Source of the DNA: Paraburkholderia sp. UYCP14C
GTDB lineage: Bacteria > Pseudomonadota > Gammaproteobacteria > Burkholderiales > Burkholderiaceae
NCBI RefSeq assembly: GCF_004197395.1
Contig: NZ_SELS01000024.1
Coordinates: 1-64,000 of the forward strand
Length of the DNA: 64,000 bases
Direction: 5' to 3'
Shown here: positions 30,347-39,358 of the stretch, one piece after another
How the letters are laid out: each line of letters opens with the position of its first letter
Position numbering within the stretch: position 1 is the stretch's first letter
The notes under the pieces: generated by a model
Database searches by the model: none
The model's input: the letters and a program-made list of their open reading frames with translations, nothing else
Told to the model about the DNA's origin: nothing
Made by a program: the position numbers and the translations under genes

Positions 30347-31189
30347 ATGATCGACCACGGCCTCGGCGGCTACGGATTGGGCGGTGCCAGCGCGCACGAC
30401 GGCCCACGCGCGGTGCGGGCATGGCGCCACCTGCGCTGGGGGCTGTGCGCACTGAGCTTTTGCGCGATTCCGGCGTTCTACGTCGAACTGACGGTGCCCA
30501 CCCCGTTTGCGCTGACCCTGTCGCGGACCTTGTATCTGGGCATGTTCGCCGGCTTCACGCTGTCGTTCACCTGGCTGGCCCATCTGAGCAGACGGCCGAG
30601 GACGCTGCTCGCGAACAACTGGCTCGACCTGCTGATCGCGTTGGGCGCGGCGCTCAGCACCGGCTTCGGCACGCCGCCCTGGCAGCCGGTCGAATGGCTG
30701 TTGCGGCTGTCTTTCATGGGTATCGTGGCGTTGCGCATCGTGCTGTCGCTGCGTGAGTTCGTGACGCCGAACCGCCTGATGTGGCTGCTGCTTGCCGGCG
30801 CGCTCGTGCTCGCGATGGCCGGCGCCGGATTCTATTTTCTCGAACCGCGCGTGCATTCGTACTCGGAGGGGCTGTGGCTCGCGTTCGAGAGCAGCGCGAC
30901 CGTCGGCTACGGCGACATCGCGCCGACGACGCCCGCCTCGCGTGTTTTCGCGGCATTCGTCGTGCTGCTGGGCTACGGCATGTTGTCGCTGGTGTTCGCG
31001 AGCATCGCCGCGGCCTTTATCGGCAAGGAAGAGCGGGCGTTGCGGCGCGAGATGCATCGGGACATCAAGCATCTGAACGATGAAATCGTGCGCCTGCACG
31101 CCGAACTGCGGGCATTGCGCCAGACGATCGACGCCGCCACGCGCCGCAGCGACGCGGATAAGGGTTCGGTGGCGCGCACCGGCGAATGA
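30347..31189 (+). CDS. Voltage-gated-like potassium channel
   Basis: A 280-residue inner-membrane channel. Several N-terminal helices precede the pore helix and the K+ selectivity filter Thr185-Val-Gly-Tyr-Gly-Asp190 (SSATVGYGDIAP). The last helix is MLSLVFASIAAAFIG, and a charged cytoplasmic coiled-coil tail follows (about 220-265). The ATG at 30347 follows GAGGA; a longer frame back to 30143 crosses the FNR box and is rejected. Its role may be to set membrane potential under low oxygen, by inference from context. Confidence 0.88.
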   Translation: MIDHGLGGYGLGGASAHDGPRAVRAWRHLRWGLCALSFCAIPAFYVELTVPTPFALTLSRTLYLGMFAGFTLSFTWLAHLSRRPRTLLANNWLDLLIALGAALSTGFGTPPWQPVEWLLRLSFMGIVALRIVLSLREFVTPNRLMWLLLAGALVLAMAGAGFYFLEPRVHSYSEGLWLAFESSATVGYGDIAPTTPASRVFAAFVVLLGYGMLSLVFASIAAAFIGKEERALRREMHRDIKHLNDEIVRLHAELRALRQTIDAATRRSDADKGSVARTGE

Positions 31190-31249
31190 CCGTTCGCCCC
31201 GACGATGCCGCGCTAAACCACGGCACCGCCGGGCGCGCGGGACGCCGCC

Positions 31250-31263
31250 TTGACGTACGTCAA
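31250..31263. promoter_or_regulatory. Perfectly palindromic FNR/Dnr-like box
   Basis: TTGACGTACGTCAA is a perfect 14-bp palindrome matching TTGAC-N4-GTCAA. It is the most symmetrical of the five boxes and lies 100 bp before the small DUF1488-like gene. Confidence 0.7.
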
Positions 31264-31362
31264 ATTGGCCGGGTCTTGCGTGATTAAGCTGGAGACGTCG
31301 CGGCGGGTGCGCTATCTCGCATCCGCAGATGCGGCATTTCATGCCCGTGGAGGGGCGTCACC

Positions 31363-31638
31363 ATGCATATTTCCTTTCCATCCTGCATGCCCGAATACTG
31401 TGCTCGCGATCTGGTGCTGGCATTTACGGCGCTCGTCGACGATCTGCCCGTGCAGTGCGCGATCACGGCCGAGGCGCTCGAAGATCATTTTGGCGCGCGC
31501 TCGCTACGGGAAGAGGATCTGGTCGATGCGTTCCTCGCGCATCGTTTCCAGATCGAACAGGCCGCCTGCCGTCTGCTCGACGAGGTCGGCGCCAAGCCCG
31601 TCCTGCTGCACAGCGGGTTCTTCCGGTTCTGCGCGTGA
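31363..31638 (+). CDS. Small DUF1488-like protein
   Basis: A 91-residue soluble protein. The order of segments (an N-terminal SFPSCMPEYC, a core CAITAEALEDHFG, then LVDAFLAHRFQIEQAACRLL and a terminal LLHSGFFRF) follows DUF1488, a family of small proteins with unknown function. The match is by eye. It is preceded by a palindromic FNR-like box and lies in the low-oxygen island. Confidence 0.7.
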   Translation: MHISFPSCMPEYCARDLVLAFTALVDDLPVQCAITAEALEDHFGARSLREEDLVDAFLAHRFQIEQAACRLLDEVGAKPVLLHSGFFRFCA

Positions 31639-31656
31639 CGGACTGCACGGACGCGC

Positions 31657-31670
31657 TTGACGTGGATCAA
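31657..31670. promoter_or_regulatory. FNR/Anr-like box upstream of the first BON gene
   Basis: TTGACGTGGATCAA matches TTGAC-N4-ATCAA, the same half-sites as the boxes at 22969 and 34000. It starts 18 bp after the DUF1488-like stop and 157 bp before the BON gene. Confidence 0.7.
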
Positions 31671-31827
31671 CGACGCGGCGACGCGCCCGGCTAGGCTGAA
31701 GGCATGGTGAGGCGGCGCGTTTTCACGGGCGTGCATTCGCGTCGCGGGGTCGCGGCGACGCGATGAATCCGCTCGTGAGCACGCGTGCCCCGAGCCGTCG
31801 CACGCACCCATCGCGAGGAGAGACCTG

Positions 31828-32520
31828 ATGAAAACCGACAGGCAACTGAAGCTGGAAGTCGAGGAAGAACTCGAGTGGGACCCCGCGGTCACCGCGACGG
31901 ACATCGGCGTGGAGGTGACCAATGGCGTCGTCACGCTGTCGGGCCATCCGCCGAGCCTGGCCGAAAAACTCGCCGCCGAAAAAGCCGCGCAGCGCGTGGC
32001 TGGCGTGAAGGCGGTCGCGGTGGACCTGCAGGTCCGCTTGCCGAAGCCCGACGAACATAGCGACGAGGATGTGGCGAGCGCGGTCCACGCGATTCTGTAC
32101 TGGAGCGTCGCCGTCCCCAACGACGCGATCAAGATCCAGGTGGAAAAGGGCTGGGTCACGCTGACGGGCGTGGTCGACTGGGCCTACCAGCGCCATGTCG
32201 TCGCGCGCGCGGTCGGGCAGATGCGCGGCATCCGCGGCTTGACCAATGCGATCGAGGTGCGCCGCAAGGTGGCGTCGGAAGAGATCAGCAGGAACATCGA
32301 GGACGCGATGCGGCGGCACGCCGAGCGCGAAGTCAGACACATCGCCGTCCACGTGAAGGACGGCACGGTCACGCTGACGGGCAAGGTAGGCTCCTACGCG
32401 GAACGCAAGGTTGCGCGCGGGGTCGCGTGGAGCGCGCCGGGCGTGAGCGCGGTGGTCGACGATCTCGTCGTCGAGACGGGCGCCCCGAGCGGACCCAATG
32501 GTGCGTCAGGCGAACGATGA
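31828..32520 (+). CDS. Triple BON-domain protein 1
   Basis: A 230-residue protein with three BON domains at about 1-70, 78-145 and 152-220. Each carries the hallmark strand-Gly pattern: GVVTLSGHPPS, GWVTLTGVVD and GTVTLTGKVG. BON domains bind phospholipid or ligands and occur in envelope-stress proteins such as OsmY. No signal peptide is visible, so unlike OsmY this protein is probably cytoplasmic. It is a paralogue of the BON protein at 34.2 kb. Confidence 0.9.
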   Translation: MKTDRQLKLEVEEELEWDPAVTATDIGVEVTNGVVTLSGHPPSLAEKLAAEKAAQRVAGVKAVAVDLQVRLPKPDEHSDEDVASAVHAILYWSVAVPNDAIKIQVEKGWVTLTGVVDWAYQRHVVARAVGQMRGIRGLTNAIEVRRKVASEEISRNIEDAMRRHAEREVRHIAVHVKDGTVTLTGKVGSYAERKVARGVAWSAPGVSAVVDDLVVETGAPSGPNGASGER

Positions 32521-32566
32521 CCGCCACGCTCGCGCCGCAGTCCGCCTGAGCCCGCGGCTGCCGGAC

Positions 32567-33931
32567 TCACAACTGCCCGAGCTCGACGCTTTGCCCATAG
32601 ATGGGCACCTCGCACGACCAGCCGAGCATCTCCACGATGCGCCGCCGCATCGCATCGGCCGCGGCGGGCTCGCCATGCGTGACGAAGGTGTGGGTGGGCG
32701 CGTCGGTGAGGCTCGATAGCCACTTCAGCAACTCGCGGTAATCGGCATGCGCGGACAGCGACGTGATCGATTCGACGTTCGCGCGCACCCGCACGTATTC
32801 GCCGAACAGTTTGATCGACGGCTCGTGGGCCGCCAGCGCCGCGCCGCGCGTGCCGGCCGCCTGGTAGCCGACCAGCGCGATCGTATTGCGCGGATCGTCC
32901 GCGTACAGCCGCAGATGATGCAGCACGCGCCCGCCGGTCGCCATGCCGCTGCCGGCGATGATCACCATCGGTCCGTTGTGCGACGCGATCGCCTTCGACT
33001 GATCGACGCTTCTGACCATGATCGCGGCTTTGTCGATCGCGTTCGCGTCGGAGATCGTCAGGCGATGCTCGGCGAGATGCTTGCGATACACCTCCGTCAC
33101 GCTGGTCGCCATCGGACTGTCCAGATAGACGGGCACGTGCGCCATGTGCCCGGTCTCTTTCAGTTTCGCGATGTAGTACAGGATTTCCTGCGTGCGGCCG
33201 ACCGCGAAGCACGGCATCACCACCACGCCGCCTTTGGCGAAGGTTCGGCTGAAGAGCCGCTCGAGTTCGTCCCGCGGATTCGAGTCCGGATGCAGGCGAT
33301 CGCCGTAGGTCGACTCGACGACCAGGTAATCGGCGTGCGCGAGCGGCGCGGGCGCACGCATGATCGGGTCTTCGGGCCGGCCCACGTCGCCGGAAAACGC
33401 CAGCACCTTGTGATTGCGGCTCATGACGACGCTCGCCGCGCCGAGGATGTGCCCCGACGGCAGGAAGCGGAAGCACAGCCCATGCGGCAGCTCGACGGGA
33501 GTATCGAAGCGGCGTGGCGCCATCAGTTGCAACGCGCGCTGCGCGTCGTCCTGCGTGTAGAGCGGCAGCGCCGGCCGATGCTTCGAGAAACCATGGCGGT
33601 TCGCGAACTCCGCTTCTTCTTCCTGCAGCTTCGCGCTGTCGCGCAGCATGATCTCGCACAGCGCGGCGGTACCCGGCGTGCAATAGACGGGACCGTGAAA
33701 GCCGTTTCGCGCGAGCAACGGCAGATAGCCGCTGTGGTCGAGATGCGCGTGCGTCAGGATCACCGCGTCGATCGAATCGGCCGGCACCGGCAGAGGCGCC
33801 CAGTTGCGCAGCCGCAGGTTCTTGGGGCCCTGAAACAGCCCGCAATCGACGAGGATGCGCAAGCCGGGTTCTTCGAGCAGATACTTCGAACCGGTGACGG
33901 TCTCGCTTGCACCGAGAAAAGTCAGATTCAT
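32567..33931 (-). CDS. Beta-CASP metallo-beta-lactamase-fold hydrolase (RNase J/CPSF-like)
   Basis: A 454-residue metallo-hydrolase. The metal site is LTHAHLDHSGYLP. The beta-CASP part shows ESTYGDRLH, the SGMATGGRVLHHL motif and the late His in SLSAHADYRELL. The final VTHGEPAAADAMRR motif is typical of RNA-specificity domains. It is likely an RNA-processing nuclease, though the target is unknown. Start MNLTFLGASE at 33931 follows GGAGG; the frame further up to 33979 is rejected. It is divergent from the second BON gene with one FNR box between them. Anaerobic islands in Burkholderia contain similar genes. Confidence 0.9.
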   Translation of the reverse strand: MNLTFLGASETVTGSKYLLEEPGLRILVDCGLFQGPKNLRLRNWAPLPVPADSIDAVILTHAHLDHSGYLPLLARNGFHGPVYCTPGTAALCEIMLRDSAKLQEEEAEFANRHGFSKHRPALPLYTQDDAQRALQLMAPRRFDTPVELPHGLCFRFLPSGHILGAASVVMSRNHKVLAFSGDVGRPEDPIMRAPAPLAHADYLVVESTYGDRLHPDSNPRDELERLFSRTFAKGGVVVMPCFAVGRTQEILYYIAKLKETGHMAHVPVYLDSPMATSVTEVYRKHLAEHRLTISDANAIDKAAIMVRSVDQSKAIASHNGPMVIIAGSGMATGGRVLHHLRLYADDPRNTIALVGYQAAGTRGAALAAHEPSIKLFGEYVRVRANVESITSLSAHADYRELLKWLSSLTDAPTHTFVTHGEPAAADAMRRRIVEMLGWSCEVPIYGQSVELGQL

Positions 33932-33999
33932 GATTCCTCCGTTGGCTCGCGAATGGTTTCTCGTACGGGACCATTTCAACGCATACGGGCGCCGGGCGT

Positions 34000-34013
34000 T
34001 TGACTTCGATCAA
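34000..34013. promoter_or_regulatory. FNR/Anr-like box between divergent MBL and BON genes
   Basis: TTGACTTCGATCAA lies about 75 bp from the metallo-hydrolase start and about 150 bp from the second BON start. It could serve either or both divergent genes. Confidence 0.7.
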
Positions 34014-34156
34014 GCGTGCGCGCGCGAGCTCGCACTAGTCTGGTGTAAAGCGCTCGCGCGAGTTCATCGCGCACGGTGTGCGCCGGCGCGGGCAAGCTGG
34101 TGAGTTGCGTCGAGGCCGTTGCCGCGTCGGCGCGTTTTCCTGGAGGGGAATGGGTC

Positions 34157-34813
34157 ATGAAGTCGGACAGCCAATTGCGTCAGGAAGTCGAGGACGAGCT
34201 CGCGAACAATCCCGCGATCGACGCGAACCGGATCGGCGTCGGGCTCGCCGACGGCATCGTCACGCTGAGCGGTCAGGTGCCGAACTACGCGCAGAAAGTC
34301 GCCGCCGAGAAATGCACGCTAGCCATCGCCGGCGTGGTGGCGGTGGTCATGCACATCGAGGTGGCGCTTCACGACGCGGACCGGCGGACCGACGAGGACA
34401 TCGCGTTGAGCGCGCGGGCCGTGCTCGACTGGATCGCCGGTCTCGAGGAAAGCACGGTCAAGGTCAAGGTGGAACAGGGCTGGGTCACGTTGAGCGGCGA
34501 AGTACGCGACGGCTATCGCAGCCATATCGCCGAGAAAAACATCCGCCACATGCGCGGCGTGCTGGGCATGACGAACAATATCCGGATCACGGGCCGCGCG
34601 TCGTCGACCGATATCGAATACAACATCCGCAAGGCGATCCAGCGTCATACCGAACGCGAACTGAAGCATCTGGGCGTCGAGGTCGACGACGGCGCGGTGA
34701 CACTGACGGGCCGCGTCAGTTCGTCGGCCGAGAAGGCAGTGGTATGGGGCGCGGCGCGCTCGACGCCGGGCGTCAGAACGATCGTCGATCGTCTGTCGAT
34801 TGGCTCTGAGTAA
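34157..34813 (+). CDS. Triple BON-domain protein 2
   Basis: A 218-residue paralogue of the BON protein at 31.8 kb. It has the same three-domain layout (GIVTLSGQVP, GWVTLSGEVR, GAVTLTGRVS) and a very similar start (MKSDSQLRQEVEDEL against MKTDRQLKLEVEEEL). It has no visible signal peptide. GGAGGGG stands before the ATG. Retention of two related copies, each near its own FNR-like box, suggests a shared stress role. Confidence 0.9.
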   Translation: MKSDSQLRQEVEDELANNPAIDANRIGVGLADGIVTLSGQVPNYAQKVAAEKCTLAIAGVVAVVMHIEVALHDADRRTDEDIALSARAVLDWIAGLEESTVKVKVEQGWVTLSGEVRDGYRSHIAEKNIRHMRGVLGMTNNIRITGRASSTDIEYNIRKAIQRHTERELKHLGVEVDDGAVTLTGRVSSSAEKAVVWGAARSTPGVRTIVDRLSIGSE

Positions 34814-34833
34814 CGGGGCGCGCCGCCAGCGGC

Positions 34834-35430
34834 TTACGCGTCGCCCGGTTTTCCGGGCAGCATGCGCTTGAGCACGTCATCGCGCAGCACGTAGTGATGA
34901 AACAGCGCGGCGGCGGCATGTGCGGCCGCGATGACGATGATCGCCCAGCCCACCAGATCGTGCGCCTCGCCGATTGCCTGATGCGTCGCTTTACTGGTCG
35001 GCGCGAAAGGAGAGGGGATCGGCACGCCGAAAAAGCTCATCGATTCGTTGCCGGACCACCGCAGCACGAAACCGAGTACCGCTTCGCCGACCAGCAGCGC
35101 GTACAGAACGTAGTGGACGGCCTTCGCGGCCAACTCGATCCACCCCGCGCCGGCCGCGGGACTTTGATGTCCGGGTAGCAGCCGCCACCCGATGCGCACG
35201 ATCAACACCGCCGACAGCAAGATTCCAAACGACATGTGGCCGACGATCATCAGGTGCCGCGTGGGCTTGGGCGCGAACCCCCAGGTGTGGGCCAGTCCGA
35301 ATTGCGCCAATACCAGAAGCACCGTGATCCAATGCAACAGCATCGAGAAAGCGTCGTATTGGGTGCGGTCCTCGCCGGCCGCGATTCGGGTTGCCGTTGC
35401 GGTCGCGGGTGAAGGTGTGAGCTTGGTCAT
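34834..35430 (-). CDS. Cytochrome b561
   Basis: A 198-residue four-helix membrane cytochrome b. Haem-binding His residues are visible in MLLHWITVLL, GHMSFGILLS, KAVHYVLYALL and HDLVGWAIIVIAAAHAAAALFHH. It would pass electrons between the quinone pool and a periplasmic partner. The family is common at the edge of redox islands. Start MTKLTPSP at 35430 is chosen. The longer frame to 35559 is Cys/Pro-rich, unlike the family, and has no ribosome site. Confidence 0.88.
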   Translation of the reverse strand: MTKLTPSPATATATRIAAGEDRTQYDAFSMLLHWITVLLVLAQFGLAHTWGFAPKPTRHLMIVGHMSFGILLSAVLIVRIGWRLLPGHQSPAAGAGWIELAAKAVHYVLYALLVGEAVLGFVLRWSGNESMSFFGVPIPSPFAPTSKATHQAIGEAHDLVGWAIIVIAAAHAAAALFHHYVLRDDVLKRMLPGKPGDA

Positions 35431-35748
35431 CGGGTCGAGCGAACAGAATGGAAAGGTTGAGGTGCCTCGCACGATGGAGGCTGTATTGGCTGGTCCAGCA
35501 CACGCAGTGCCAGCACCACAGGGCGGGCAAGCTCGCGGCGGGCGGCACACGCGGCACATGCGGCGGCTAGCGCCAACGGAGCCTACCAGGATCTGCTGAA
35601 CGATTTCTTAAGGGTATGACGAGCCCCGAACCAGCGCCACCCGGCCAGCTGCTCTGGCGTTCGTCGTAATCCGCTAAGATCGTGCCGGAACTCACCGACC
35701 AGCAAAACCGCGGCACCACGCAAGCCCCATCTCGAGACCAGACACGCC
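35431..35748. other. Divergent intergenic region, nothing further seen
   Basis: A 318-bp gap between the divergent cytochrome b561 and LysR genes. It should hold both promoters. I saw no FNR box, hairpin or small gene in it. Confidence 0.5.
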
Positions 35749-36681
35749 ATGGACCGTATCGACGCAATGAAGGTATTCGTCGCCACGCTCGACGAGGGAA
35801 GTCTGGCGGGCGCAGGCCGCCGGCTCGGCCGCTCGCCCGCGGCGGTGAGCCGGGCCATCGCGTTTCTGGAGACGCACGCGGGCACGGCGCTGCTACACCG
35901 CACCACGCGCACGATCCGGCTGAGCGAGGCGGGCGAGCGCTATGCGCTGGCGTGCCGGCGCATCCTCGCGGATCTGGAGGAGGCGGACCTGCTCGCCGCC
36001 GACGAGCGCTCGGCGCCACGCGGCCTGCTTGCCGTGACGGCGGCGGTGGCGGTGGGCGAGGAGGTGCTGCGCCCGATCGTCGACACGTTTCTCGATCGCC
36101 ATCCGCAGGCGTCGATCCGCCTGCACCTGCTCGACCGGCCCGTGAGCCTGATCGACGAGGGCATCGACGTCGCCTTGCGCATTGCCCATCTGCAGGACTC
36201 GACACTCGTCGCCATTCCGGTGGGCGAGGTCAGGCGGGTGGTGGTCGCTTCGCCCGACTATCTCGCCACCCATCCGGCCATCGTGTCGCCCGCCGATCTC
36301 GCCAGCCATCCGATCATTTCGATGACGCATTTCGGGCTCGACTCGTGGAGCTTTCCGGCCGCGCGTCAAGCGGCGCTGCCGCAGGTCGTGCGCTTCACGC
36401 CGCGCTTCATCGTCAATACGATCCGCGCGGCCTTGGCTTCGGCCGTGGCCGGGCATGGCGTCACGCGGCTTTTCTCCTATCACGTGGCCGAGCAGGTCAA
36501 GGCCGGTGCGCTGAAAATCGTGCTGCACGACAGCGAGCATGCGCCGCTGCCCGTCAATCTGGTGACGCCGTATGGGCGCCTGGCGGTGCCGAAGGTGCGC
36601 AGTTTCGTCGATTTCGCCGCGCCGCTGCTGCGCGAGTATTTCGAGCAGGCCCAGCAGATCACCGACACCGATCGACCCTGA
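35749..36681 (+). CDS. LysR-family regulator 1
   Basis: A 310-residue LysR regulator. The winged helix-turn-helix is at 1-60 (FVATLDEGSLAGAGRRLGRSPAAVSRAI). The ligand domain starts near residue 90 and has the CrgA-like pattern (VSLIDEGIDVALRIAHLQDSTLVA). It precedes two co-directional MFS genes, probably its targets. A hairpin follows it, so it may be transcribed alone. Confidence 0.9.
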   Translation: MDRIDAMKVFVATLDEGSLAGAGRRLGRSPAAVSRAIAFLETHAGTALLHRTTRTIRLSEAGERYALACRRILADLEEADLLAADERSAPRGLLAVTAAVAVGEEVLRPIVDTFLDRHPQASIRLHLLDRPVSLIDEGIDVALRIAHLQDSTLVAIPVGEVRRVVVASPDYLATHPAIVSPADLASHPIISMTHFGLDSWSFPAARQAALPQVVRFTPRFIVNTIRAALASAVAGHGVTRLFSYHVAEQVKAGALKIVLHDSEHAPLPVNLVTPYGRLAVPKVRSFVDFAAPLLREYFEQAQQITDTDRP

Positions 36682-36684
36682 TTC

Positions 36685-36724
36685 AATCGCCGCGCGGAAG
36701 AATGACTTCCGCTGCGCGGCGATT
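36685..36724 (+). terminator. Long hairpin after LysR 1
   Basis: AATCGCCGCGC (36685-36695) pairs with GCGCGGCGATT (36714-36724). An inner GGAAG/CTTCC stem extends it, with a three-base bulge. No long T-run follows, so it is a probable terminator or mRNA-end structure. Confidence 0.6.
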
Positions 36725-36790
36725 CTCGCGCGAAGCGAATCGAAATACACTAGGCCCCATAGTTCATCAGGTGCTTAACAGCACGGGTCC

Positions 36791-38011
36791 ATGGGTGTCG
36801 TCATGCAGCAAGCCGTCTCGAATCCGGCCGCTCCGGCCGCCTACAACGTCTGGCGAGGCACGCTCGCCGGGGCCAGCGCGAGTCTGATCGGCATCGGTCT
36901 CGCGCGTTTTGCGTATACGCCGCTGTTGCCGGCCATCATCGGCGCGCACTGGTTTCCTGCATCGACCGCGGCCTATCTCGGCGCGGCGAACCTCGGCGGC
37001 TATCTGGCCGGCGCGCTGCTGGCGGGCGCGATGGCCCGCGTGGCGAAACCCGCCACCGTGCTGCGCGCGATGATGCTGCTCGCGACCATCGCCTTCGTGG
37101 CCTGCGCGGTGCCCGTGTCGTTCCTGTGGTTCTTTGTCTGGCGGCTGGCCTCGGGGATCTCGGGCGGCGCACTGATGGTGCTCGCCGCGCCGACCATCCT
37201 CGCGCACGTGCCGGCGGCGCGCCGGGGCTTCGCGAGCGGCGGCATCTTCACGGGCATCGGGCTCGGCATCGCCGCTTCGGGCACGATCGTGCCGATTCTG
37301 TTGCGACAGGGGCTCACCACTACGTGGCTTGGGCTCGCGGCCGTTTCGCTGCTGCTGACCGCGGTGGCCTGGAACGGCTGGCCCGAGCACACCGCGCCCG
37401 CACACGCCGCCGCGCATTCGCGCTTCGAAAGGGCGCCTGCCTATCCTCGCACCGGTCTGCGCGCGCTCTACGCCGAGTATGGCCTCAACGCCGTGGGACT
37501 CGTGCCGCACATGCTGTTCCTCGTCGACTTCGTGGCGCGCGGACTCGGCCGCGGTGTCGACGCGGGCGCCGAATTCTGGGTGCTGTATGGCCTGGGCGCG
37601 ATCGTCGGGCCGCTCGCGGCGGGGCATCTCGCCGATCGCGCGGGTTTCGGCCGCGCGCTGCGTGTCGCGTATCTGGTGCAGGCCGTGGCGGTCGCGATTC
37701 CGGCCGCGGGCTTATTCGGGTCGGCGGGGTTGATGGTGTCCGCCTTTATCCTGGGCGCGTTCACGCCGGGCATCGTGCCGCTCGTGCTCGGCCGCGTGAA
37801 CGAATTGCTCGCGCACCATCCGTCGGCCGTCAAGGGCGCATGGAGCCGCGCGACGACGAGCTTCGCCGTGATGCAGGCGCTGGCGGCTTACGGTCTTTCG
37901 TTCGTGTTCTCTTCGAGCGGCGGCAATTATCTGGTGCTTTACGCGATCGGCGCGGTGGCTCTTCTGTTCGCACTCGCCATCAATCTGTTTGCCGCCCGGA
38001 GCGCAAAATGA
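36791..38011 (+). CDS. YbfB/YjiJ-family MFS transporter
   Basis: A 406-residue, 12-helix MFS protein. The N-terminal GIGLARFAYTPLLPAII and AAYLGAANLGGYLAGALLAG match the YbfB/YjiJ family of unknown substrate. The start at 36791 or the in-frame ATG at 36803 cannot be separated. Its stop overlaps the next MFS gene (ATGA), which indicates a two-gene operon. Confidence 0.88.
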   Translation: MGVVMQQAVSNPAAPAAYNVWRGTLAGASASLIGIGLARFAYTPLLPAIIGAHWFPASTAAYLGAANLGGYLAGALLAGAMARVAKPATVLRAMMLLATIAFVACAVPVSFLWFFVWRLASGISGGALMVLAAPTILAHVPAARRGFASGGIFTGIGLGIAASGTIVPILLRQGLTTTWLGLAAVSLLLTAVAWNGWPEHTAPAHAAAHSRFERAPAYPRTGLRALYAEYGLNAVGLVPHMLFLVDFVARGLGRGVDAGAEFWVLYGLGAIVGPLAAGHLADRAGFGRALRVAYLVQAVAVAIPAAGLFGSAGLMVSAFILGAFTPGIVPLVLGRVNELLAHHPSAVKGAWSRATTSFAVMQALAAYGLSFVFSSSGGNYLVLYAIGAVALLFALAINLFAARSAK

Positions 38012-39291
38012 ATTCCACGGTTTCTTCTTCACCGGCGGCGCTCGTGACGCCGCCTGCGCAGCACGACGCGCGGCCGCGCGGTTACGCGGAGCGCAATGCG
38101 CAGTACTGGCGACGCAATCTGGTCGTCTGCGTATTCGGCTCGTTTACGACGCTCGTCAGCCTGAGCATGCTGCTGCCGTTCCTGCCGCTCTACGTCCGAC
38201 AGCTCGGCGTCAGTTCGCAGTCCGCGGTGATCCAGTGGTCGGGCATCGCGTTCGGCGCGACCTTCCTCGGCACCGCGGTCACCGCGCCACTGTGGGGGCG
38301 TCTGGCCGACCGCTACGGCCGCAAGCCGATGCTGGTTCGAGCGGCGATCGGCATGGCCGTGGTGATGTCGTTGATCGGCGTGGCGCACAATGTGTACGAA
38401 CTGGTCGCGCTGCGTCTGGTCGCCGGTCTGATCGGCGGCTATGCATCGGCATCCACGGTGATGGTGGGCACGCAGGCGCCGCGCGAGCGCGCCGGTTGGG
38501 CGCTCGGCATCCTGTCGACGGGCGCGCTCGCCGGCAATCTGGTCGGGCCGCTCGTCGGCGGCGTGCTGCCGGACTGGATCGGGATTCGCGGCACGTTTTT
38601 CGCAGGCGGCGCGATGATCGCCGCGGCGGCGCTGCTGACCATCTTCCTGGTGAAGGAAGAGTTTCACCCGGCCAGCGACGTGAAAGCCCACGCGCGTGGC
38701 ACCGCGGACGCGCCCGTGCGCCGCGCCAATTACGCGGTGGTGGCCGCGCTGCTCGTGACGGCGATGATGGTGCTGCTCGCCAACATGTCGATCGAGCCGA
38801 TCATCACCGTGTATATCGGTGGTCTCGGCGTGAGCGCGCCGCATCTTGCTCGCGTTGCGGGCGTGGTCATGGCATGCTCGGCGCTCGGGAGCATGCTGAC
38901 GGCGGCGCGCCTCGGCGCGCTGGCCGACCGGTTCGGCAGCTGGCGTGTGATCGTTGCCTGCCTCGTTCTCACGGGGCTGGCGATGGTGCCGCAAGCGTTC
39001 GTCACGCACTGGTGGCAGCTGGCGGGTTTGCGCGTGTTGATGGGCATGACGCTCGCGGGCCTGTTGCCGTCAATCGGCAAGCTGGCGCGGCAATCGGTGG
39101 ACGAAAGCAACACGGGGCGCCTGCTCGGCTATCTGCAGTCGGCGCAATTCAGCGGCCAGGTGGTGGGGCCGGTGATCGGCGGCGTGATCGGCGTTCATCT
39201 CGGGCTGCACGCGGTATTCTTCGTGACCGGTGCGCTGCTGATCGCCTGTGGCGGCCTCGCGCGCTGGGCGCACCGCCGCGCCGAGGCCTGA
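38008..39291 (+). CDS. DHA1-type MFS transporter (MdtG-like)
   Basis: A 427-residue, 12-helix MFS permease of the multidrug DHA1 type. Visible parts are [15 protein letters not shown] in helix 1, the [13 protein letters not shown] loop motif and [20 protein letters not shown], a motif C-like antiporter helix. It overlaps the preceding YbfB-like gene, so the two are probably made together. Export of a toxic compound is the likely role. Confidence 0.88.
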   Translation: MNSTVSSSPAALVTPPAQHDARPRGYAERNAQYWRRNLVVCVFGSFTTLVSLSMLLPFLPLYVRQLGVSSQSAVIQWSGIAFGATFLGTAVTAPLWGRLADRYGRKPMLVRAAIGMAVVMSLIGVAHNVYELVALRLVAGLIGGYASASTVMVGTQAPRERAGWALGILSTGALAGNLVGPLVGGVLPDWIGIRGTFFAGGAMIAAAALLTIFLVKEEFHPASDVKAHARGTADAPVRRANYAVVAALLVTAMMVLLANMSIEPIITVYIGGLGVSAPHLARVAGVVMACSALGSMLTAARLGALADRFGSWRVIVACLVLTGLAMVPQAFVTHWWQLAGLRVLMGMTLAGLLPSIGKLARQSVDESNTGRLLGYLQSAQFSGQVVGPVIGGVIGVHLGLHAVFFVTGALLIACGGLARWAHRRAEA

Positions 39292-39358
39292 CCGGCCGGC
39301 AAGCCGGCAAGCCGGCAGCCCCAGTGAACCTTTAACGCATCCGTGGGAAGGGAACGAC

